Origin: JAPKZH01 sp964537875
Lineage (GTDB): Bacteria > Acidobacteriota > Aminicenantia > Aminicenantales > UBA4085
Direction: 5' to 3'
Length of the DNA stretch: 14,207 nt
NCBI GenBank assembly: GCA_964537875.1
Contig: CAZIDN010000085.1
Span: 1 to 14,207 of the forward strand
Shown: positions 1-5,583 of the stretch, one piece after another
Layout: every line of letters begins with the position of its first letter
How positions within the stretch are numbered: the stretch's first letter is position 1
Program-made: the position numbers and the translations under genes
The notes under the pieces: generated by a model
The model's database searches: none
What the model was told of the DNA's origin: nothing
Seen by the model: only the letters and a program-made list of their open reading frames with translations

Positions 1-1248
1 GGCGCCGCTCAAGCGGAGCAGGCTTCTGCCGACGGCATCGGCCAGTTGGGTTTGGAACATCAGCTCGCCGAGCGTGATTCCGCCCCCGAATAAGAGGAGC
101 GTTCCCCAATCGATCCTCACCGCCTGCCTCCAGGAAATGGTGAATTCCCTTTGCCGCCAATTGACGGGCAGGACAAAGAGCAAGAGGGCGGCGACGAGAG
201 CGGCCACCGCTTCCGGAAAGCGGGAATTGTAGTATTTTGTCGGCGCCGACTGGGCTCCCCAGATCAGGGCGAGGAATCCCGGCGTGATCCACAGGACGAC
301 GGCCACGCTAAAAGCCAGCAGGGCGTTTTTCTGGCCCCGGGTCCATTTTCCCAACTTTTCCAGCTCATTCTTGACGAATTCCGCGCTTCCCTTGATTTCC
401 CGGACTTCGGGCTTATGGAGGCCATACAATATGAAATAAAGAATGAGATACATGGCGATGAGCAGAGGAACCGAGAAGAGCATCCATTGAAAAAACGGGA
501 TTTTGACGTTGGTGAACTTTTCGATCAGGGCAATTCCGATAAGATTGGGGGGTGTCCCGACGGGAGTGCCGATCCCTCCGGCCGAGGCCGAGTAGGCGGC
601 CATCAACATCATGGCCGTGCCGAAGCGGAGCTTTTTGGGATCCGCCGGCCGGCCCGTCTTTTGAGCGCAGATGTCGGCCATCGTGCAGACGATACCCAGG
701 CCTATGGGAAACATCATGGCCGTCGTGGCCGTGTTGCTGATCCACATGGAAATAAAAGCGCAGATAAAGCCAAAGGCGAACAGGATGCGGCCGGCGCGAT
801 TGCCGACCCATCGGATGGACATGATGCGGTAGGCGAAACGCTTGTCCAGGCGGTGGTGGGCCATGGCTTCGGCCAATATGAAACTTCCTAAAAAGAGAAA
901 GATCATCGGGTCGGCAAAGGCGGCAAAAGCCCCTTTGACATTCGTCACCCCGAACAGGACGCACAGGACGGCGCCCAGCACGGCCGTCATGGACAAAGGA
1001 ATAGGCTCTGTGATCCACCAGACGACGACCCACCCGATGACGGCTGCCAAATGATGCGCCGGCCGGCTGAGAGACGTCATGGGCAGGAGAAAGAGAATGA
1101 CGGCAGTGCACGGGCCCAAAATCAGCCCGACCGATCTTCTCCAGCGCTCGAACCGCTCTTCCTGAGGAGTCAGGATTTCCTTGGCCTCGGTCGCAGTCGC
1201 TTGACTCCCGTCTCTTTCAGGAGCTGTTTGTCGTTCGTTTGTATCCAT
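1..1248 (-). CDS. DASS/SLC13-family sodium:anion symporter, partial (C-terminus off the left edge)
   Basis: The reading frame is open from an ATG at 1248 to the window edge (416 codons, no stop), so the C-terminal part is missing. This is an inner-membrane, multi-pass transporter of the divalent anion:sodium symporter family (VcINDY/SLC13 type). That family imports di- or tricarboxylates or sulfate with Na+. The signature is visible: a hydrophobic helix ending ISNTATTAMM, with the SNT sodium-site triplet at residues 171-173, and GTPVGTPPNLIG at about 228-238. After a hydrophilic N-terminal tail of about 40 residues come repeated hydrophobic segments (about 41-58, 65-80, 85-100, 113-130, 155-175, 213-240, 255-275, 307-330, 345-360). 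The second SNT repeat expected in the C-terminal half would lie outside the window. No Shine-Dalgarno is visible before the ATG. The gene follows the methyltransferase on the same strand after a 116-bp gap that holds a palindromic repeat. The family is secure; the substrate cannot be told. Confidence 0.9.
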   Translation of the reverse strand, partial: MDTNERQTAPERDGSQATATEAKEILTPQEERFERWRRSVGLILGPCTAVILFLLPMTSLSRPAHHLAAVIGWVVVWWITEPIPLSMTAVLGAVLCVLFGVTNVKGAFAAFADPMIFLFLGSFILAEAMAHHRLDKRFAYRIMSIRWVGNRAGRILFAFGFICAFISMWISNTATTAMMFPIGLGIVCTMADICAQKTGRPADPKKLRFGTAMMLMAAYSASAGGIGTPVGTPPNLIGIALIEKFTNVKIPFFQWMLFSVPLLIAMYLILYFILYGLHKPEVREIKGSAEFVKNELEKLGKWTRGQKNALLAFSVAVVLWITPGFLALIWGAQSAPTKYYNSRFPEAVAALVAALLLFVLPVNWRQREFTISWRQAVRIDWGTLLLFGGGITLGELMFQTQLADAVGRSLLRLSGA

Positions 1249-1266
1249 TTTGCTGTTTTAATGAAA

Positions 1267-1351
1267 TGTCATCGCGAGGAGCGAAGCGACGTGGCGATCT
1301 CAAGGATTCCCGGGAGGATATTTCCACAGCCTTTCAGGATTCGCAATGACA
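1267..1351. repeat. REP-like palindromic intergenic repeat (85 bp)
   Basis: The ends are inverted copies: TGTCATCGCGA at 1267-1277 and TCGCAATGACA at 1341-1351 match at 10 of 11 positions when one is reverse-complemented. Inside the left half, ATCGC (1271-1275) pairs with GCGAT (1294-1298) around a GAGCGAAGCGA core. The element fills most of the 116-bp gap between two minus-strand genes. From memory, sequences of this type (translating as HREERSDVAIS) recur many times in a number of bacterial genomes; I could not verify that here. It may be a non-autonomous mobile palindrome or an mRNA-stabilising hairpin. Confidence 0.6.
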
Positions 1352-1364
1352 ATGTTCTTCGTTT

Positions 1365-2159
1365 TCACCCCTTCTTCGCCCAAACCATGATGGCGTAGCC
1401 CCGTTGGAAAAAGAGGAGCCTGTCCAGCCGGCTGATGAGCCAGATCAAAGGAAAGACGAGCTTGTAAAGCTTGAAGGCCCCCGTCTGTGCCGTAAATTCA
1501 TCCGCGGTCGAAGGCCGGATATGTCCGTCCCTGAGCTTTGCCTGGGGCTTTTTCGACAGCATATGGACATAAGCGGCGTTCAGAATGAGCTCGAGGAATT
1601 CGGTGAAGAAGCGCGAATACGTCTTATGCCCTTCGAGGCGAAGGCCGGCTTTTCCGAGCTTTGCCTCGAGTTCGGGCAGGCTGTAGCCTTCGCGCTTATG
1701 GCCATAGAATTCGAGCTTGAGGCCGACGGCCGGGCGGATTTTCTGCAGAATAAAAAATTTCCCCGAGTGGGGCGTGATCAAGACAAGCTTGCCATCGGGC
1801 TTGAGGACCCGGCTGATCTCCCGGAGAGTGAGGTCATCGTTATCGACATGCTCCAAATAATCGAGGCAGACGACCTGGTTGAAAGAGCCGTTCGAGAACG
1901 GCAGGGCGTTCTCGCCCATCTGGACAAAGTTCTTTCCGAGAAGGGCCTGACTGGATCTGAGATTCGTGAAATCCAGGTCGGTGCTGACCCAGAAGCCCCC
2001 CTTTTCGCGGAGAAAATAGCTGAGAATGCCCTGGGCGCAGCCGAGGTCGAGAAGGACGTCTTTTGGCGCAACCCGGACGTGTTTCTGGATCAGGTGGAGC
2101 TTTTCTTTTTTCTTGAGGGACCGTTTGACGATTTGAAGCTGCCAGGGCGGGCCATTCAT
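1365..2159 (-). CDS. Class I SAM-dependent methyltransferase (Methyltransf_11-like)
   Basis: This is a 264-aa Rossmann-fold methyltransferase, probably cytosolic or membrane-associated, with unknown acceptor. Numbered from the ATG at 2159, motif I is VLLDLGCAQG (35-44), the acidic residue after strand 2 is D61 (STDLDF), the post-motif region is LDYLEHV (99-105), and LKPDGKLVLITP lies at 119-130, the usual layout of UbiE/BioC-like enzymes. The C-terminus has a hydrophobic stretch (about 231-245) with nearby basic residues, suggesting membrane contact and perhaps a lipid, quinone or glycan acceptor (inference). An in-frame TTG at 2189 would add ten residues, but a TATAAT-like -10 box (2167-2172, minus) lies inside that extension. 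I therefore chose the ATG, which would make the message leaderless or nearly so. The gene is divergent from the MBL-fold/xerD unit and upstream of the symporter on the same strand. Confidence 0.85.
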   Translation of the reverse strand: MNGPPWQLQIVKRSLKKKEKLHLIQKHVRVAPKDVLLDLGCAQGILSYFLREKGGFWVSTDLDFTNLRSSQALLGKNFVQMGENALPFSNGSFNQVVCLDYLEHVDNDDLTLREISRVLKPDGKLVLITPHSGKFFILQKIRPAVGLKLEFYGHKREGYSLPELEAKLGKAGLRLEGHKTYSRFFTEFLELILNAAYVHMLSKKPQAKLRDGHIRPSTADEFTAQTGAFKLYKLVFPLIWLISRLDRLLFFQRGYAIMVWAKKG

Positions 2160-2166
2160 CGGCCCG

Positions 2167-2196
2167 ATTATATACGTTTCCCCGGCCAAAAAACAA
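2167..2196 (-). promoter_or_regulatory. Sigma70-like promoter of the methyltransferase gene
   Basis: Read on the minus strand, TTGTTT (-35, 2191-2196) is followed after 18 bp by a perfect TATAAT (-10, 2167-2172). Only 7 nt separate the -10 box from the ATG at 2159, so transcription should begin at or next to the start codon. No Shine-Dalgarno is present. This favours the ATG over the upstream TTG and implies a leaderless mRNA. Confidence 0.5.
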
Positions 2197-2209
2197 GAAA
2201 AGAAGGGAG

Positions 2210-2238
2210 TTGACTAGGATGGTTGAACCAATTATGAT
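2210..2238 (+). promoter_or_regulatory. Sigma70-like promoter of the MBL-fold hydrolase / xerD unit
   Basis: TTGACT (-35, 2210-2215), a 17-bp spacer and TATGAT (-10, 2233-2238) match the consensus closely. Transcription should start near 2245, which excludes a TTG start at 2210 and the ATGs at 2219 and 2234. The first usable start is the ATG at 2255, preceded by AGGAAG (2245-2250). The -35 boxes of this and the opposing methyltransferase promoter are 13 bp apart. Confidence 0.6.
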
Positions 2239-2254
2239 AACTTCAGGAAGAGAG

Positions 2255-2875
2255 ATGAAATACCGGGAGATCGTCGTCGGCGCCCTGGAGACCAACTGCT
2301 ACCTGGTCTATTGCGAAGAAATGAAAGAATGCGCTGTCATCGACCCGGGCGCCGAGCCGGAGCGGATTTTCCCTGAGATTGCCGAGGAAGAGCTGAAACC
2401 GGTCGTCCTCATCAACACTCACGGCCACATCGACCACACCGGCGCCAACCGGGACATCAAGGAGAGGTTCGGCATCCCGATTTACATTCATGCCGGCGAC
2501 AACTCGATGCTGGGAAAGACCCAGCAGCTCGAGCTGAGCCTCTTTTTGGGGGCCACGGATTCGCCGCCCGCCGAACATTTCATGAATGACGGCGACGAGA
2601 TCAAGATCGGCAATTCCGTGCTCCGCGTTCTCCATACGCCAGGCCATTCACCCGGCAGCGTCAGCTTGCTGGGAGAAGGATTCCTCCTTTCGGGAGACAC
2701 GCTGTTCATGGAAGGGGTAGGACGGACCGACCTTCCCGGGGGATCTCAGAAGCAGCTCGAAAAATCGATCATGGAAAAGATCATGACGCTGCCCGATGAG
2801 ACGATCGTCCTTCCCGGCCACGGTCCCCTGACGACGGTGGGTCAGGAGAGAATCAACAACCCCTTCCTCACATGA
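2255..2875 (+). CDS. MBL-fold metallohydrolase, glyoxalase II-like (YcbL type)
   Basis: This is a 206-aa cytosolic metallo-beta-lactamase-fold enzyme. The dinuclear metal ligands are all present: THGHIDHTG at 55-63 (H56, H58, D60, H61), H131 in HTPGHSPGS, D148 in SGDTLF and H189 in LPGHGP. The GRTDLPGGS stretch (157-165) is typical of small glyoxalase II-like proteins of the YcbL group, which hydrolyse thioesters such as S-lactoylglutathione in vitro. The C-terminal substrate domain of full-length GloB is absent, so the true substrate is open. The start is set by the promoter at 2210-2238 and the AGGAAG ribosome site; a frame open from a TTG at 2210 would add 15 residues lying over the promoter. 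Its TGA overlaps the xerD ATG in an ATGA junction, so the two are probably translationally coupled. Confidence 0.9.
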   Translation: MKYREIVVGALETNCYLVYCEEMKECAVIDPGAEPERIFPEIAEEELKPVVLINTHGHIDHTGANRDIKERFGIPIYIHAGDNSMLGKTQQLELSLFLGATDSPPAEHFMNDGDEIKIGNSVLRVLHTPGHSPGSVSLLGEGFLLSGDTLFMEGVGRTDLPGGSQKQLEKSIMEKIMTLPDETIVLPGHGPLTTVGQERINNPFLT

Positions 2876-3774
2876 CCCCTCCTCAGCCTCCGTCCGAGGA
2901 TATCCTCACTCTTTTTCTGGAATTTCTGTCGGTCGAGAAAGGGCTTTCGGCCAATACGATCCAGTCTTATGCTCGGGATATGGCGAAATTTTTCCTGTTC
3001 TTGAAGAAGGAAAAAATTTCCTGGCCAGACGCCCGCGAGTCGGATCTCGTTCGTTTCATCCACCACCAGAGCCTGTCGGGCTTGTCGGCGCGCTCGCTGG
3101 CCCGGCTGATCTCCGCCCTCAAATCGTTCTATAGATTCTTGATCCTGGACGGGCGGCTCCCGATAAACCCGACCGTTCACCTCACGTCTCCCAAGGCCTG
3201 GATCTCGCTGCCGAAATTCCTGACGGTCGCCGAAGTGGAGTCGCTCCTCAAGCAGCCCGACACCACGGACGTTCGCGGCATCCGGGACCGGGCAATGCTC
3301 GAGGTTATGTACGCCGCGGGCCTGAGGGTTTCCGAGCTCATCACGCTGAGGATGGCGGACATCCATCTCAAGGACAGCTTCCTTCTTTGCCGCGGCAAAG
3401 GAGGCAAGGAACGCATCGTCCCCATGGGAAAGTCGGCGGTCGAGGCCGTCAAGAAATACTTGGATGATGCCAGGCCGAAGCTCATGGAGGAGCCGGTGAA
3501 TGTGCTTTTCTTGACGCGGCGGGGGGACCGTTTCACCCGTCAAGGCTTCTGGAAATTGTTCCGCCAATATGCCCGTCAGGCCGGGCTGTCCCCGAAGATC
3601 AGCCCGCATGTCTTGCGCCATTCGTTCGCCACCCACCTACTGGAACGAGGGGCGGACCTGCGCTCCGTCCAACTCATGTTGGGACACAGCCAGATCACAA
3701 CGACCCAGATTTACACGCACGTCAGCCGGGAGCGGCTCCGCCGCATCTATGACAGGTTTCATCCGCGGGCCTGA
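2872..3774 (+). CDS. xerD: Tyrosine site-specific recombinase XerD
   Basis: This 300-aa protein has the usual XerC/XerD length. The N-terminal SAM-like core-binding domain covers about 8-95 (SANTIQSYARDMAKF, LKSFYRFL) and the catalytic domain about 115-300. All catalytic residues are visible: R152 (AAGLRVSEL), K176 (GKGGKER), H246 and R249 (SPHVLRH), H272 (LGHS) and the nucleophile Y281 (TTQIYTHV). The offset from E. coli XerD is a constant +2 to +4. The C-terminal ERLRRIYDRFHPRA resembles XerD more than XerC. It would act with a XerC partner, or alone, at the chromosomal dif site to resolve dimers. The start overlaps the MBL gene's stop (ATGA) with no clear Shine-Dalgarno, which fits coupling. 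Nothing nearby suggests an integron or phage integrase role. Confidence 0.92.
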   Translation: MTPPQPPSEDILTLFLEFLSVEKGLSANTIQSYARDMAKFFLFLKKEKISWPDARESDLVRFIHHQSLSGLSARSLARLISALKSFYRFLILDGRLPINPTVHLTSPKAWISLPKFLTVAEVESLLKQPDTTDVRGIRDRAMLEVMYAAGLRVSELITLRMADIHLKDSFLLCRGKGGKERIVPMGKSAVEAVKKYLDDARPKLMEEPVNVLFLTRRGDRFTRQGFWKLFRQYARQAGLSPKISPHVLRHSFATHLLERGADLRSVQLMLGHSQITTTQIYTHVSRERLRRIYDRFHPRA

Positions 3775-3818
3775 TCGGCATGGGGCGGAAAAAGACCTCA
3801 GGATCTTACCCGGCCGGA

Positions 3819-4511
3819 CTATTTGCGGGGCTCAATGAATACCTTGACCTGGACCTTGTGGCTGTTGGACTGGAAGATGGATCTATCCATCTGCTGAACC
3901 CATGCCTGGTATTTCCAGGTCCAGGCAAAATTTTTTTCCAGTGAGGCCTTTTCGAATTGTTTCTCTTCCAGAAAGACCTTGTTCGATCCGGTCTGGACAT
4001 GAGGATTGTAGCTGCCTCCCGCAGGGCCCAATGCATTCTCTTCGGACGCCGGCAGCTGGACAGAAAAATGCTCCGGGGCCGGGCTGAGAGGCGCATCAAA
4101 GCCCTTGATGAAAAAATCAAAATACAGGCCGCCGTCTTTTTTTATAACATAGTTGACCTTGAGCTCAGGCTTGTCCGGAAAATCCTGCGTGGTGAGGGTT
4201 CTAATCTCCTGGGGATAAGCGGCCCGCTCCTCGGCCTGCCAGCGCGCCAGCTCGTAGCTGTTGTGGTATAGGATAAAATCATCGGGGTCCTTTTCCATGG
4301 CGCCCGTCCAGACGATGGTGAAGGCATAGGTCCCGGAATGCATAACCTCCCTGGCATCCTGTCTGTATTCGCCTTGGACAGTGATGGTCATTTTGACCTC
4401 CCACCAAGGCGGTTTTATTTGATCCTGGGCGCGGAGAAGGCCGGGAAATGACAAGCATAGTCCCGTCAGAAAGACGAACGAGATTCGTTGAAAACCAGCA
4501 CTCCTTTTCAT
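3819..4511 (-). CDS. Secreted protein of unknown function, 230 aa
   Basis: I do not recognise a family. The N-terminus is a clear Sec signal peptide: basic MKRSAGFQR, a hydrophobic core (about 10-25) and a likely signal peptidase I site at LLRA-Q (after residue 28). The mature protein begins PPWWEVKMTITVQGEY and is rich in aromatic residues and alternating hydrophobics, suggesting a mainly beta-strand periplasmic or secreted domain. There is no lipobox cysteine, no further membrane span and no obvious catalytic motif. The mature part contains no cysteine. The gene is convergent with xerD (44 bp apart, no clear terminator between) and divergent from the TetR/efflux operon. A promoter (TTGGAA-18-TACAAT, minus) ends 8 nt before the ATG, so the mRNA looks leaderless. 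Co-regulation with the efflux genes is possible but not shown. Confidence 0.75.
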   Translation of the reverse strand: MKRSAGFQRISFVFLTGLCLSFPGLLRAQDQIKPPWWEVKMTITVQGEYRQDAREVMHSGTYAFTIVWTGAMEKDPDDFILYHNSYELARWQAEERAAYPQEIRTLTTQDFPDKPELKVNYVIKKDGGLYFDFFIKGFDAPLSPAPEHFSVQLPASEENALGPAGGSYNPHVQTGSNKVFLEEKQFEKASLEKNFAWTWKYQAWVQQMDRSIFQSNSHKVQVKVFIEPRK

Positions 4512-4519
4512 CCAAATTT

Positions 4520-4549
4520 ATTGTACATGTTTTCTGTAAGTATTTCCAA
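4520..4549 (-). promoter_or_regulatory. Sigma70-like promoter of the 230-aa secreted protein gene
   Basis: On the minus strand, TTGGAA (-35, 4544-4549), 18 bp, then TACAAT (-10, 4520-4525). The ATG at 4511 begins 8 nt after the -10 box. No Shine-Dalgarno lies in AAATTTGG before the ATG, so a leaderless or near-leaderless transcript is predicted. Confidence 0.5.
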
Positions 4550-4635
4550 TTTTCTTAGCGGGACGAGGGACCATGTGCGACTTTAATAAAAGGGTGTGGT
4601 GCAGACCAAGGCGGCCATACGCTTTTGCCGTTAGC

Positions 4636-4786
4636 AGGGCGAGGGGTGAGTCCCGTAGAAAGCCGTCCGCAGCGGAGCGAACATGGCTCCTCGACGGAAC
4701 GGAGAGGAGAGCGAAGCGAGGACGCGGAGCGGATTTTCCTCGCCTGGGAAAATCCGCGTCTTTCCGAGGGACTCACCCCGAGCCCT
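4636..4786. repeat. Palindromic MITE-like intergenic element (about 150 bp)
   Basis: Two 19-nt arms at 4636-4654 and 4768-4786 are inverted copies with 17 of 19 matches (shared core GGGGTGAGTCCC), and weaker pairing continues 11 nt inward (7 of 11). Nested inside are an 11-bp perfect hairpin, GCGGATTTTCC (4729-4739) and GGAAAATCCGC (4747-4757), and a small GGAGC/GCTCC hairpin near 4674-4690. The core GAGCGAAGCGA at 4709-4719 also occurs in the repeat at 1267-1351. There is no coding potential of its own; a frame open across it into the TetR gene looks incidental. It lies just upstream of the efflux operon's -35 box. Confidence 0.6.
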
Positions 4787-4792
4787 TCCCTC

Positions 4793-4822
4793 TTGACAAG
4801 CCCCGCCTCCCCTTGCTAATCT
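4793..4822 (+). promoter_or_regulatory. Candidate promoter of the TetR/efflux operon
   Basis: A perfect TTGACA (4793-4798) is followed by GCTAAT at 4815-4820 (16-bp spacer), or by TAATCT at 4817-4822 preceded by TG as an extended -10 (18-bp spacer). The -35 is strong and the -10 mediocre. An alternative -10, TATAAC, lies at 4863-4868 but has no good -35. In either case the 37-bp palindrome at 4830-4866 would overlap or immediately follow the initiation region. Confidence 0.4.
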
Positions 4823-4829
4823 ATTCAAG

Positions 4830-4866
4830 TATACTATGTAGTTTAACGACTAAACTATTAGGTATA
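4830..4866. promoter_or_regulatory. Probable TetR-family operator (37-bp imperfect palindrome)
   Basis: The layout is TATAC-N4-TAGTTTA-N5-TAAACTA-N4-GTATA, perfectly centred on 4848. The inner 7-bp arms (4839-4845, 4851-4857) and the outer 5-bp arms (4830-4834, 4862-4866) are exact inverted repeats. It sits between the -35 box and the regulator's ATG at 4891. This is the place and kind of site expected for autorepression by the TetR-type protein encoded next. Confidence 0.6.
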
Positions 4867-4890
4867 ACACTTGGACTTGGAAGTTTAACC

Positions 4891-5583
4891 ATGAAAAAAA
4901 TGGATCTGCGGGATGCCCGGGAGCGGCAGCGGCGGCAGGAAAACAGGGAGGTGATCCTCCATGCCGCCGAGGCTGTGATTTTGCGGAAAGGTTTCAGCGC
5001 GGCATCGATGGACGATGTGGCCAAAGAAGCCCAGTTTTCCAAAGCCACGCTGTATCACTATTTCCGGAGCAAGGCCGAGCTAATTTTCGAGATCTTGATC
5101 CATTTTTTCGAGGACCTGGACGGCGGGCTGGTGGCTATCCAGGCCAGTGATAAGCCCGCCAAACAAAAATTATTGGAGTCGATTCGGCTGGCCTTCCGGT
5201 TCTATGAGGGAAAAGAGAATATCTCCAGGGTGTTCATTATGGACAGGTCGTTTATGAAGTTGATGCAGGCGTTTGTCACGCCGGGCAACAAATGGACGTC
5301 CGAAGCCGAACGGCGATTTATCCAAAAAATTAAGGCCAAACGCAGGCTCATCAACGATCGTGTCAAGACTATCCTCCAGGAAGGAATCGTCTCGGGCAAG
5401 TTCCGCAAAATAGACGTCGACGCGGCCGTGACCTTTTTAGGGGCGATCATCCAGGGATACTTTCAAGAGAAACTCTGGAATGAGTCCAAGCCCGACATCG
5501 AAAAGGACATCGATCACTTAGAAAAATTCATTCTGTATGGGATTGAAAGCAAAGAAGGCGCGACGAAAGGAGAATCCAAATGA
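4891..5583 (+). CDS. TetR/AcrR-family transcriptional regulator, likely repressor of the efflux operon
   Basis: This is a 230-aa DNA-binding protein of normal TetR length. The N-terminal three-helix domain covers about 14-65, with the helix-turn-helix at about 39-59 (SMDDVAKEAQFSKATLYHYF) and the usual KAEL after it. The variable all-helical C-terminal half (about 70-220) would bind an effector and dimerise. The frame is open upstream to 4573, but that extension runs through the palindromic element and the operator. The ATG at 4891 has GGAAG 7 nt upstream and begins a normal TetR N-terminus. Its TGA overlaps the start of the TolC-like gene (ATGA), so it is the first cistron of the pump operon. 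The palindrome at 4830-4866 is the likely binding site, giving ligand-relieved autorepression (inference from family behaviour). Confidence 0.9.
   Translation: MKKMDLRDARERQRRQENREVILHAAEAVILRKGFSAASMDDVAKEAQFSKATLYHYFRSKAELIFEILIHFFEDLDGGLVAIQASDKPAKQKLLESIRLAFRFYEGKENISRVFIMDRSFMKLMQAFVTPGNKWTSEAERRFIQKIKAKRRLINDRVKTILQEGIVSGKFRKIDVDAAVTFLGAIIQGYFQEKLWNESKPDIEKDIDHLEKFILYGIESKEGATKGESK

Noticed and set aside
151..1111. Open frames on both strands inside 151-1111
   Set aside because: Neither resembles a protein. The minus-strand frame from 1248 to the window edge encodes a convincing SLC13 symporter and explains both as shadows.
1404..2213. Long plus-strand open frame (269 codons) opposite the methyltransferase
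   Set aside because: It mirrors the methyltransferase almost end to end, has no recognisable domain, and runs over the divergent promoters. It is explained by codon bias on the opposite strand.
2872..3774. XerD-like gene as a phage or integron integrase marking a mobile island
   Set aside because: Length, catalytic residue spacing and the C-terminal sequence match chromosomal XerD. No attachment-site repeats, cassette genes or phage genes are nearby, and I found no dif-like site in the window.
3775..3818. Possible bidirectional terminator between xerD and the secreted-protein gene
   Set aside because: Only a short CCGGCCGG palindrome is present, with no hairpin of useful length and no T-tract on either strand.
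4573..4890. Upstream extension of the TetR reading frame
   Set aside because: The frame happens to be open through the palindromic element, the -35 box and the operator. The protein sequence there is Arg-rich and unlike TetR N-termini, while the ATG at 4891 has a ribosome site.
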